Positions 1-5,351 of a DNA stretch of 5,351 nt are shown here, one piece after another. A model generated the notes under the pieces. It did not search any database. It worked only from the letters and a program-made list of their open reading frames with translations, and was not told the origin of the DNA. Positions within the stretch are counted from its first letter, which is position 1; the number at the start of each line of letters is the position of its first letter. The translations under genes were made by a program, and so were the position numbers. This stretch comes from Chloroflexota bacterium. GTDB lineage: Bacteria > Chloroflexota > Anaerolineae > Anaerolineales > UBA4823. The stretch covers positions 1 to 5,351 of the forward strand of contig DAOVXM010000222.1 of the NCBI GenBank assembly GCA_030636125.1. The letters run 5' to 3'.

Positions 1-1
1 C

Positions 2-55
2 ATAGTTGGTGATCCAGAGGTAGGTCGTGCTGGAGCCAAATTTTCTGCTCGCTAG
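2..55 (+). other. Possible 3' end of an upstream coding sequence
   Basis: One forward frame is open from the window edge to a TAG at 53-55 and reads IVGDPEVGRAGAKFSAR. The other two forward frames stop within the first dozen bases. The short peptide has a plausible coding composition but matches no family I recognise, and 17 codons cannot prove coding. If real, it is the C-terminus of a gene whose body lies left of the window and which runs in the same direction as the operon. Confidence 0.2.
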
Positions 56-72
56 CTGTCCGGAGTCTCTTA

Positions 73-129
73 CATCTATGCAGGCAGGAGCTCTCACATC
101 TCGATGGGTTAGGTTTGCCTGTGAAGATG
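73..129. other. Long imperfect hairpin in the leader region
   Basis: The arms 73-86 and 116-129 pair as CATCT with AGATG and CAGGCA with TGCCTG. They are joined by two G-U pairs and one A-A mismatch, giving about 13 pairs in RNA. The 29-nt loop can form a small inner hairpin (CAT-CTCG-ATG at 97-106). Short self-complementary stretches follow at 129-140 (GGAGCGCTCTCC), 140-150 (CGCT-TTC-AGCG) and 155-164 (GGAATTCTCC). No T-tract follows, so it is not a standard intrinsic terminator. It lies upstream of the regulator's promoter, so it would not be in that mRNA. It could be a 3' UTR structure of an upstream gene, a small RNA, or chance. I recognise no known RNA family. Confidence 0.3.
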
Positions 130-193
130 GAGCGCTCTCCGCTTTCAGCGACCAGGAATTCTCCGCAAAGAGCCCCTGTAAAACGATTAGTAC

Positions 194-221
194 TCGTAAA
201 TACAAGGTGCTGTATGTACGA
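194..221. promoter_or_regulatory. 28-bp dyad, candidate Lrp/AsnC-type operator
   Basis: The arms TCGTAAATACA (194-204) and TGTATGTACGA (211-221) are inverted repeats matching at 10 of 11 positions around a 6-bp centre (AGGTGC). The dyad ends 16 bp before the -35 box of the regulator promoter. Lrp/AsnC proteins bind AT-rich palindromes and commonly control their own promoters, so autoregulation by the adjacent regulator is the simplest reading. The position upstream of -35 would suit activation or cooperative binding rather than simple occlusion. As an RNA hairpin it would be AT-rich and is not followed by a clean T-run, so a terminator is less likely. Binding itself is inferred. Confidence 0.5.
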
Positions 222-237
222 ATTCTTTCATTTTAGC

Positions 238-265
238 TTGACTTTATTACGAAATTCGGTACAAT
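238..265 (+). promoter_or_regulatory. Sigma70-type promoter of the regulator/operon
   Basis: TTGACT (238-243, 5 of 6 consensus) and TACAAT (260-265, 5 of 6) are separated by 16 bp. Placing the last base of the -10 box at -7 puts +1 at 272, the A of the regulator's ATG. No other promoter of this quality was seen upstream of the downstream genes as far as 5062, so it probably drives the whole cluster. The candidate operator lies just upstream. Confidence 0.65.
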
Positions 266-271
266 GGGACT

Positions 272-778
272 ATGTTAGACGATATGGATCGAGAAATTAT
301 CTCCTTGCTGCAGTACGATGGCCGCCTTCCCTTTACACAGGTGGCCACCTCGCTAGGTATTACAGAGGGGGCGGTGCGCCGTCGTGTTAAGAGATTGATC
401 GATCGCGGGACGTTGCAAATTGTTGGTATCGTGGAGCCAGAGGATTTAGGGTGGAACGAGGCTGCCATGATTGGGATCACTGTCCAGAGCAACCGGATTG
501 CAGAAGTGGCCAATGAAATTGCCCAATTACCTGAAGTATCTTATCTGTTTCAGGCTGCTGGTGAGTTTGATTTCTTTGCCGAGGTTTTCTGCAGGGATAG
601 AGAGCACTTTGTTTCTTTCCTCAACAATAAACTACAGAAAATTCCTGGGGTAGAGCGCACCCAATCTTTTATGATTCTCAAGATGCACAAGCTGTCATAC
701 CGCTGGGGTGAGACTGAGCCGCCCAAGACTCACCGTACAATCCCAGTCCATCCTGACGGGCAGGAAGTGATGCCATAG
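272..778 (+). CDS. Lrp/AsnC family transcriptional regulator
   Basis: This is a 168-residue DNA-binding regulator. Residues 2-50 form the N-terminal winged helix-turn-helix typical of Lrp/AsnC proteins: the LDDMDREII opening, GRLPFTQVATSLGITEGAVRR as helix-turn-helix, then KRLIDRGTLQIVGIV. Residues about 65-140 form the RAM ligand-sensing and oligomerisation domain, with the characteristic G-x-(F/Y)-D turn at G97-D100 and the family-typical end GVERTQSFMILKMHK. A polar tail of about 27 residues (142-168) goes slightly beyond the usual family length of about 150. The ATG has no Shine-Dalgarno sequence, and the promoter start site is predicted at its first base, which suggests leaderless translation. 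As the first gene of the cluster with a dyad upstream, it probably autoregulates and controls the methyltransferase genes. The effector is unknown; family members usually sense amino acids or related small molecules. Confidence 0.93.
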   Translation: MLDDMDREIISLLQYDGRLPFTQVATSLGITEGAVRRRVKRLIDRGTLQIVGIVEPEDLGWNEAAMIGITVQSNRIAEVANEIAQLPEVSYLFQAAGEFDFFAEVFCRDREHFVSFLNNKLQKIPGVERTQSFMILKMHKLSYRWGETEPPKTHRTIPVHPDGQEVMP

Positions 779-821
779 TTCAGACGACAGGTTTATCTTC
801 GTGCAGTCGTAGGTAGATGTG

Positions 822-2246
822 ATGTTTGAAAGCCATCAATCAAACTTGATTCCTGAACTTGTCCATCAAAAATCAGTCGAAATCCTCGCAGAAATCGGCT
901 TTTGTGTGCCGGAGGAAAGCGCGCTGGCGCGCCTCGAGGGGGCGGGCTTCCCCGTCGATTGGGACGCCCAAATGGTGCGGGTAATCCCTGAGCTGCTGGA
1001 GACAGCCCTGTCTACATTGCCCCATGAGGTAAGGCTTTACGACCGGGCTGGGAAAACGCCTGCTCCATATGATAGGCGCTCATGTTTTATGGGCGCGGGA
1101 ACACCGGTAAATGTGCTTGACCTGGATACAGGGGTGCGGCGTCCAGCAACTCGTAAAGATGTCGAGCAGTTGGTGAGTTTGCAGGATGGGTTGGAAGGAG
1201 TGGATATTGTCCGCCCAACGGTAACTGCTACGGATGTGGGAGAGTGCTCCGATCTGGTTGAGATTGCTGAACTGCTACGCCACACCACCAAGCCGGTGGT
1301 ACACCGAACGCTTTCCCCTGAGAGGGTTGAGGCGGCCGTGGAGATGCTGGCTGCGGTGGCGGGTGGGGAAGACGCCTTCCGTGCCCACCCGAACTTCGCC
1401 ACCCTGTACTGCCCGTTAAGCCCGGGCTACTTCACGCCTAAAAATGTGCGCTGTATGCTGCGCTGGGCTGAGTATGGGGTTCCCATCACTTTGCTCAGTA
1501 TGGCGATGGGGGGCGCTTCGGCACCGGTGACGTTATTGGGAGAATTGGTGGTCATTAACACTGACATTCTGGCCTGGGTGGTTGCGTTGCAAATCCTCTA
1601 TCCGGGCACGCCCTTGCTGTACGGCAGCGTATCGGCGGTGCTTGATATGCGCACGGGGTTATTACCTTTGGGCGCTCCTGAACGAGGATTGATCAACAGC
1701 GGCGCGGCCATGATGGCACGTTTCTATGGTATCCCGTCCATGTGCGGTGGTTTATCGTCGGATGCTAAGCAGTTGGATGCCCAGGCAGGTGCGGAAAAAG
1801 TTTGGACCGCGGTGCCCCTGCTCAAAGAACGGGCGAATATCATTTATGGCGTGGGAGCGGTCGACGCTGGCTCGAGTATTTCATACAGCCAGATGGTGCT
1901 GGATAATGAGATTATCGCTGGTTTAAGGCGCATGGTAGGGGGGATCGCGGTTCATGACCTGCAAGAAGAAGTGGCCCTGATCAAGGCTAACACGCCGCGT
2001 GGTAATTTTATGAAGGACAAGCACACCCGGCTGAACTACCAGCGCCACTGGCAACCAGAGGTTTTCAGCCATGATACCTACGAAACCTGGGAAGAGAAGG
2101 GCGAGTCGATTGAGCAAATTTGCCGGCAAAAGGCTCAGGATATTTTGGCCACGCACCAACCGGAGAGAGTACCTGCACAGGTCGAAGCTGAACTTGAACG
2201 AGTTCTCCGCCGGTTCCTTGGCTCGGATTTCGGCTTTGAAGGTTGA
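822..2246 (+). CDS. Trimethylamine methyltransferase (MttB) family protein 1, non-pyrrolysine
   Basis: This 474-residue predicted cytoplasmic TIM-barrel protein belongs to the MttB superfamily (COG5598). Its probable role is to transfer a methyl group from a quaternary or tertiary amine to the Co(I) corrinoid of a partner protein. Family landmarks are the N-terminal helix VEILAEIGF followed by a P-E-x-A-L-x-x-L-E-x-A-G segment, DLDTGVRRPATRKDV (100-114), GGASAPVTLLGELVV (230-244), PGTP (261-264), SDAKQLDAQAGAE (313-325), LDNEII (360-365), and the C-terminal KHTRLNYQRHWQPE (400-413). The reading frame has no internal TAG, so it is not a pyrrolysine enzyme like methanogen MttB. Characterised non-pyrrolysine relatives act on glycine betaine, proline betaine or carnitine; the substrate here cannot be named. 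A GTG at 819 precedes the ATG in frame. I prefer the ATG because the weak AGGTAG (811-816) is better spaced from it. It lies 43 bp after the regulator and 12 bp before the deiminase, in one likely transcript. Confidence 0.9.
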   Translation: MFESHQSNLIPELVHQKSVEILAEIGFCVPEESALARLEGAGFPVDWDAQMVRVIPELLETALSTLPHEVRLYDRAGKTPAPYDRRSCFMGAGTPVNVLDLDTGVRRPATRKDVEQLVSLQDGLEGVDIVRPTVTATDVGECSDLVEIAELLRHTTKPVVHRTLSPERVEAAVEMLAAVAGGEDAFRAHPNFATLYCPLSPGYFTPKNVRCMLRWAEYGVPITLLSMAMGGASAPVTLLGELVVINTDILAWVVALQILYPGTPLLYGSVSAVLDMRTGLLPLGAPERGLINSGAAMMARFYGIPSMCGGLSSDAKQLDAQAGAEKVWTAVPLLKERANIIYGVGAVDAGSSISYSQMVLDNEIIAGLRRMVGGIAVHDLQEEVALIKANTPRGNFMKDKHTRLNYQRHWQPEVFSHDTYETWEEKGESIEQICRQKAQDILATHQPERVPAQVEAELERVLRRFLGSDFGFEG

Positions 2247-2258
2247 GATATAAAAAAA

Positions 2259-3578
2259 ATGACTCTGGATGAGATAATCTACCGGAACTATACCCCGACA
2301 CCTTTCTGGGCATTAGACCCGGTTGTCTGGCAGGATCTGGTCAGCGCATTGGATGGAGAGAATCGTGCAGTTCTGGCGAGCTACCCGTTCAAATGGGCTT
2401 TTACACACCCAAACGACTCACGAGGGGCGGTTGAGTTCCTTGAGGGTATTGGCGTGGGAGGTGAGCGGGTAAGGATAGATGCGATAGAACGATTAGCCTC
2501 GGGACTACCCACTTTCGAATCCTTAATTAGTAAAGGTTCTGTGGATTGGAAAAAACCGTCCATCGATGATATTCCGGTGGATGGATTTCGGATGATCCCC
2601 GAATGGGAGCCGATGGCTGGGACGCTCATCAATTGGCCAACTTTTTATCCTCCGCTGTGGGAGACCTTCCGGCAGATGGTTGATGCTTTGAGCCACGCGA
2701 CGGTCTACCTCAGGATCCCGGAAGGTTACCTGGGAGCAGTGATATTAGCATGGCTGGAGGTAGAGGGCATCGAGTTAGGCGCCGTCCGCCCGGTTCCAGG
2801 ACCTGTGGGAGACATTTGGGCCAGAGATTATTCACCGGTCTATGGGATGAACCGTTATAGCGGTGAGCCGGTTGTGCACAAATTCGCTTTTGCTGCCTAT
2901 TATCCTGAATACCGGGAGAAATTTCAGCTGATCAATGATATTGACGACAGATTTGCCTGGACAGAGGGTTTTCAGGTTTACCGGACCGAAATAATGTATG
3001 ATGGAGGTTATCTTCTTACTGACGGTAACGGGACTTATATAATGACCCGTAGGGTCCTTTGGGATAATACCAGCTTACCCAATTTGTATGCCAGGTTGGA
3101 AGCATGGCTTGGGGCTGATCGCCTGATTTTCATAAACGAGGAGCCCGGTGATGCTTTAGGGCATATCAATAATTTGAAGTTTATCAGCCCCGATAAGATG
3201 CTCATCGGAATGCCAGAAGATGTTTCCTCCCCTGTGTATAAATATCTCGCTAACCTGCACGAGCTCTTTGCTAAATACGGTTATGAGGTCATCAGCCTCC
3301 CTTGTCCGGTTGGCCCTACTCACCTGCTGCCCGGGGACTATTACCCGGCGCGCGGTTACTATGCCAACAGCCTTTTGCTAAACCAGCGGGTTCTCGTTTG
3401 CCAATATGGGCGTGAGCTTCAAAAATATGATGAAGAGGCCCTTCAGGTTTATCGCACCTCCCTGCCTGATTATGAGGTAATCCCCATTGATTGTTCAATA
3501 CTGGCTAATGGCGGGGGTGGCATAAATTGCAGCACGCATGAAATCCCTGATGTTAACAAAATCACGCTAACACCTTGA
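2259..3578 (+). CDS. Divergent agmatine deiminase/PAD_porph family hydrolase with N-terminal extension
   Basis: This 439-residue protein belongs to the guanidino-group-modifying superfamily (agmatine deiminase, peptidylarginine deiminase of Porphyromonas type). The family domain starts near residue 108 with DGFRMIPEWEP and INWP (124-127). It continues with DIWARDYSP (185-193, normally W-x-R-D-x-G-P), DGG plus DGNGT (248-259), DALGH (298-302, Asp and catalytic His at the usual four-residue spacing) and GGGGINCST (418-426, nucleophile C424). The core machinery (Asp190, Asp298, His302, Cys424) looks intact, so activity is likely. Three oddities stand out. The residue two after the His is Asn304, where deiminases have Asp. 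The C-terminal motif has N-C instead of the usual H-C. About 107 extra residues precede the domain, whereas agmatine deiminases are usually about 340-380 residues in all. The start ATG lies in an eight-A run 12 bp after the previous stop, with no Shine-Dalgarno sequence close enough, suggesting translational coupling. Agmatine itself is a doubtful substrate; the operon suggests a methylated guanidino or related compound. Confidence 0.85.
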   Translation: MTLDEIIYRNYTPTPFWALDPVVWQDLVSALDGENRAVLASYPFKWAFTHPNDSRGAVEFLEGIGVGGERVRIDAIERLASGLPTFESLISKGSVDWKKPSIDDIPVDGFRMIPEWEPMAGTLINWPTFYPPLWETFRQMVDALSHATVYLRIPEGYLGAVILAWLEVEGIELGAVRPVPGPVGDIWARDYSPVYGMNRYSGEPVVHKFAFAAYYPEYREKFQLINDIDDRFAWTEGFQVYRTEIMYDGGYLLTDGNGTYIMTRRVLWDNTSLPNLYARLEAWLGADRLIFINEEPGDALGHINNLKFISPDKMLIGMPEDVSSPVYKYLANLHELFAKYGYEVISLPCPVGPTHLLPGDYYPARGYYANSLLLNQRVLVCQYGRELQKYDEEALQVYRTSLPDYEVIPIDCSILANGGGGINCSTHEIPDVNKITLTP

Positions 3579-3598
3579 CGGTCCATCAAACGATTTAT

Positions 3599-3604
3599 GA
3601 GGAG
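3599..3604 (+). promoter_or_regulatory. Shine-Dalgarno sequence deciding the start of MttB homologue 2
   Basis: GAGGAG lies 6 bp before an in-frame GTG at 3611. The further upstream TTG at 3575, which overlaps the deiminase stop codon as TTGA, has no ribosome-binding site before it. This favours the GTG. It also fits the family, because the conserved region begins shortly after (RLEVLDSQQLEEI). Confidence 0.65.
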
Positions 3605-3610
3605 TGTTAT

Positions 3611-5062
3611 GTGCACAATCTAGCACCCATACGACCCAAGGTTCGCCTGGAAGTGCTGGACTCCCAGCAACTGGAAGAGATCAGGTCGGCTACGCTTCAC
3701 GTCCTGGAGCATGTTGGCGTGCGCTTCCCCTCCGAGAAAGCGCTGAAGATTTTTTCAGAACACGGTGCCCAGGTCGATACGGACAGTCAGGTTGTAAAAT
3801 TGCCATCCGACCTGGTATTGGAGGCAATGAGGGTTGCGCCGCGTTCTTATATCTTGGCCGGACGAGCCGAGGGGACCGAACTCGTTTTAGATGGGACGAG
3901 CACCCATTTCGGGAGTGATGGCTGCGGGACTCTGACAGTTGATTTTGAGACTGGAGAGGAACGCCAATCCAACAAGGAAGACGTAGCGAAGATGGCGCGC
4001 GTGGTGGATTATCTCGCCTCAGTTTCTTTTTACTGGCCGATGGTCAGCGCCCAGGACTACGGGCGCCTGGCACCTCTGCACGAATTGGATGCCAGTTACA
4101 ATAACACCGTCAAGCATGTGCAGATGGAAACCGTGATGGGAGAAAAGCCAGCTCAATATGCCGTGCGTATGGCTGAAGTGATCGCAGGTGGTAAAAAGGA
4201 GATGCGCCAACGACCACCATTTTCAAACCTGATCTGCACCGTAGCGCCCTTGGGACAGGACAAGGATGGGATCGAGGCAGCGATGGTTTTCGCCGATGCG
4301 GGTATACCGGTTGGATTTATGGGCATGCCGACCATGGGTTCCACCGCGCCAGCTACGCCGGGCGGTGCGCTTGTGGTAGGTAATGCTGAAGTTGTCAGCG
4401 CCATGGTTTTGATGCAGTTGGTGGCGCCAGGCACCCCGGTTTTTCATTCCTTGCTGGCTTCGGTGATGAATCCACGCACAGCGGATTATATCGTCAGCAT
4501 CCCCGATAAGTATTTGTGCAACTCGGCCGCGGTGCAGATGGCTCATGATTGGGGTGTTCCCTCGTTGGCAGGTGCTTTTGGACTGGACCATGCCGAACCA
4601 AACTCCTGGGTGTTAGGGCGCGATAGCGTATATACCTCGCTTATGGTTTCTCTGGTCGGGGCGGATACGGTAGTTGCTGTGGGGTTGCTGAAAGCATCGA
4701 CCCTGCTGCTTCCGGAGCAGATCATCTATGATGACGAAATCTACCACATCAATCGAGTGGTGGCTGAAGGGATCGATACGAGCTCTGAGGCTTTGGCAGT
4801 TGATATCATCGCTGAGGTAGGGCCTGGCGGTCATTTCCTTTCCCAGAAACATACCCGCACAAACCTGCGGGAGATCTGGTTGCCAGAGCTGTCCCACCCA
4901 AGGCTACCGCCAGATGGTTCGGTACCTCTTGACCTAACCCAGAGAGCCAAGGCTAAAGTGGAGAGGATCTTGGCGGAGCACCAACCCCAACCGTTGGATG
5001 AAGCGGTTCAGGCTGAATTCAAGAGCATATTAAAGGCGGCAGAGCAAGAATTGATGAATTAA
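3611..5062 (+). CDS. Trimethylamine methyltransferase (MttB) family protein 2, divergent subgroup
   Basis: Read from the GTG this is 483 residues; the TTG at 3575 would give 495. It is a second MttB-superfamily (COG5598) predicted corrinoid methyltransferase. Supporting landmarks, numbered from the GTG, are the N-terminal LEHVGVRFPSEKAL helix region, DFETGEERQSNKEDV (111-125), APGTP (272-276), YDDEIYHINRV (373-383) and KHTRTNLREIWLPEL (413-427). No in-frame amber codon is present, so pyrrolysine is not used. Where homologue 1 carries SDAKxxDxQAG, this protein has GLDHAEPNSWVLGRDS (324-339), although the flanking strands (WGVPSLAG before, DTVVAVGL after) align. The two copies are thus old paralogues, probably with different substrates or different roles in a complex, and not a recent duplication. 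Only 32 bp separate it from the deiminase gene. The next gene encodes the presumed corrinoid partner. Confidence 0.88.
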   Translation: MHNLAPIRPKVRLEVLDSQQLEEIRSATLHVLEHVGVRFPSEKALKIFSEHGAQVDTDSQVVKLPSDLVLEAMRVAPRSYILAGRAEGTELVLDGTSTHFGSDGCGTLTVDFETGEERQSNKEDVAKMARVVDYLASVSFYWPMVSAQDYGRLAPLHELDASYNNTVKHVQMETVMGEKPAQYAVRMAEVIAGGKKEMRQRPPFSNLICTVAPLGQDKDGIEAAMVFADAGIPVGFMGMPTMGSTAPATPGGALVVGNAEVVSAMVLMQLVAPGTPVFHSLLASVMNPRTADYIVSIPDKYLCNSAAVQMAHDWGVPSLAGAFGLDHAEPNSWVLGRDSVYTSLMVSLVGADTVVAVGLLKASTLLLPEQIIYDDEIYHINRVVAEGIDTSSEALAVDIIAEVGPGGHFLSQKHTRTNLREIWLPELSHPRLPPDGSVPLDLTQRAKAKVERILAEHQPQPLDEAVQAEFKSILKAAEQELMN

Positions 5063-5122
5063 CGTTATTAGTTCCTCACGTTGGAATGAGTAGCGGTATA
5101 TAAGTATCATACGAGAATCTAT

Positions 5123-5151
5123 TTGTTTAGCAATGGAAGGAGGACTATTAT
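5123..5151 (+). promoter_or_regulatory. Weak candidate promoter before the corrinoid-protein gene
   Basis: TTGTTT (5123-5128, 3 of 6 consensus) and TATTAT (5146-5151, 5 of 6) have a 17-bp spacer in the 170-bp AT-rich gap after MttB homologue 2. Transcription would start near 5158 and give a leader of about 75 nt. It could give the corrinoid protein extra expression relative to the upstream enzymes. The -35 match is poor and read-through from upstream remains possible, since I see no intrinsic terminator after 5062. Confidence 0.3.
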
Positions 5152-5232
5152 TCAAAGGAGGCGCTCGCGGAGAATATAGATTTAAAAACAATTATGATCG
5201 AATCCAGTAGTTAGTAAAAAAAGGATGTTTAT

Positions 5233-5351
5233 ATGGAAGAACAACTTTATATTGAGTTGGAGCAAACCGTCATCGATGGCGAGTCTGAGGATGCAGAGGC
5301 TGTTGCCAAAAAAGCCCTAGAACAAGGTCTTGACCCTTTGGCTTGCATTGA
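5233..5351 (+). CDS. Methyltransferase corrinoid protein (MttC-like), 5' part only
   Basis: The first 39 codons are present and the gene runs off the right edge. The peptide begins MEEQLYIELEQTVIDGES and continues DAEAVAKKALEQGLDPLACI. This is the pattern of the N-terminal helical cap of small methylamine/methanol-type corrinoid proteins: a short helix ending in a V-x-x-G-(D/E) turn, then a helix ending A-L-x-x-G-L-x-P. Full members are about 210 residues, with a C-terminal cobalamin domain carrying the D-x-H-x-x-G lower-ligand motif, which would lie outside this window. The start is supported by AAGGA (5221-5225), 7 bp before the ATG. It would carry the cobalamin that accepts methyl groups from the two MttB homologues. 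The call rests on the short N-terminus plus context. Confidence 0.75.
   Translation, partial: MEEQLYIELEQTVIDGESEDAEAVAKKALEQGLDPLACI

Noticed and set aside
100..190. Glycine-riboswitch-like resemblance on the minus strand (GGAGA, GCTGAAAGCGG and ACAGGCAAA pieces in order)
   Set aside because: The conserved CCGAAGG core is absent and spacing does not fit well. No downstream gene is visible in the window, so I do not claim it. A covariance-model search of the reverse strand would settle it.
27..390. Short open frames at 27-236 and 115-390 on the plus strand
   Set aside because: They have no recognisable domain and no ribosome site. The second overlaps the clearly genuine regulator gene in another frame, and the region carries promoter and dyad signals instead.
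1037..1402. Antisense 121-codon open frame inside MttB homologue 1, and similar antisense frames at 2065-2313, 4153-4434 and 4223-4591
   Set aside because: They mirror well-supported coding sequence, have no ribosome sites or family features, and are typical shadow frames.
2236..2259. TATAAA before the deiminase start as an internal promoter
   Set aside because: There is no acceptable -35 box at 16-18 bp, and the 12-bp gap between genes argues for one transcript.
822..5062. Pyrrolysine (in-frame amber) in the MttB homologues
   Set aside because: Both reading frames are open without any internal TAG over the full family length, so these belong to the non-pyrrolysine branch.
5061..5082. Inverted repeat AACGT...ACGTT right after the second MttB gene as a terminator
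   Set aside because: The stem is only 5 bp with a 12-nt loop and no following T-tract.

Overview
The window reads as one bacterial operon, all on the plus strand, probably for anaerobic catabolism of a methylated nitrogen compound. The order is an Lrp/AsnC-type regulator, a trimethylamine-methyltransferase (MttB, COG5598) homologue, a divergent agmatine/peptidylarginine-deiminase-family enzyme, a second and dissimilar MttB homologue, and the first 39 codons of a methyltransferase corrinoid protein (MttC-like) cut off by the window edge. Neither MttB homologue has an in-frame amber codon, so both belong to the non-pyrrolysine branch, whose characterised members (MtgB, MtpB, MtcB) demethylate quaternary amines such as glycine betaine, proline betaine and carnitine. 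The host is therefore probably a corrinoid- and folate-using anaerobe. Base composition and gene style would suit an uncultured Chloroflexota/Anaerolineae or a Firmicute acetogen, but the window alone does not settle taxonomy.

Layout. Positions 1-271 are non-coding apart from a possible 3' end of an upstream gene (stop at 53-55). This stretch holds a long imperfect hairpin (73-129), a 28-bp near-perfect dyad (194-221) that looks like an operator, and a strong sigma70-type promoter (TTGACT-N16-TACAAT, 238-265). The promoter's expected start site falls on the A of the regulator's ATG, so the regulator mRNA may be leaderless. The regulator (272-778) is followed after 43 bp by MttB homologue 1 (822-2246), after 12 bp by the deiminase (2259-3578), and then almost directly by MttB homologue 2 (3611-5062; an upstream TTG at 3575 would overlap the deiminase stop). 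A 170-bp AT-rich gap (5063-5232) with a weak promoter candidate and two orphan Shine-Dalgarno-like motifs precedes the corrinoid-protein gene (5233 to edge).

Likely joint function (inference). The MttB homologues would move methyl groups from a quaternary or N-methylated substrate to the Co(I) corrinoid of the MttC-like protein, for onward transfer to tetrahydrofolate or another acceptor. The embedded deiminase-family enzyme is not part of the known betaine systems. It points to a substrate with a guanidino or related C-N group that is hydrolysed before or after demethylation. The regulator probably senses a small amino compound and controls itself and the operon. Corrinoid-reactivating and second-step methyltransferases are not in the window and may lie to the right.
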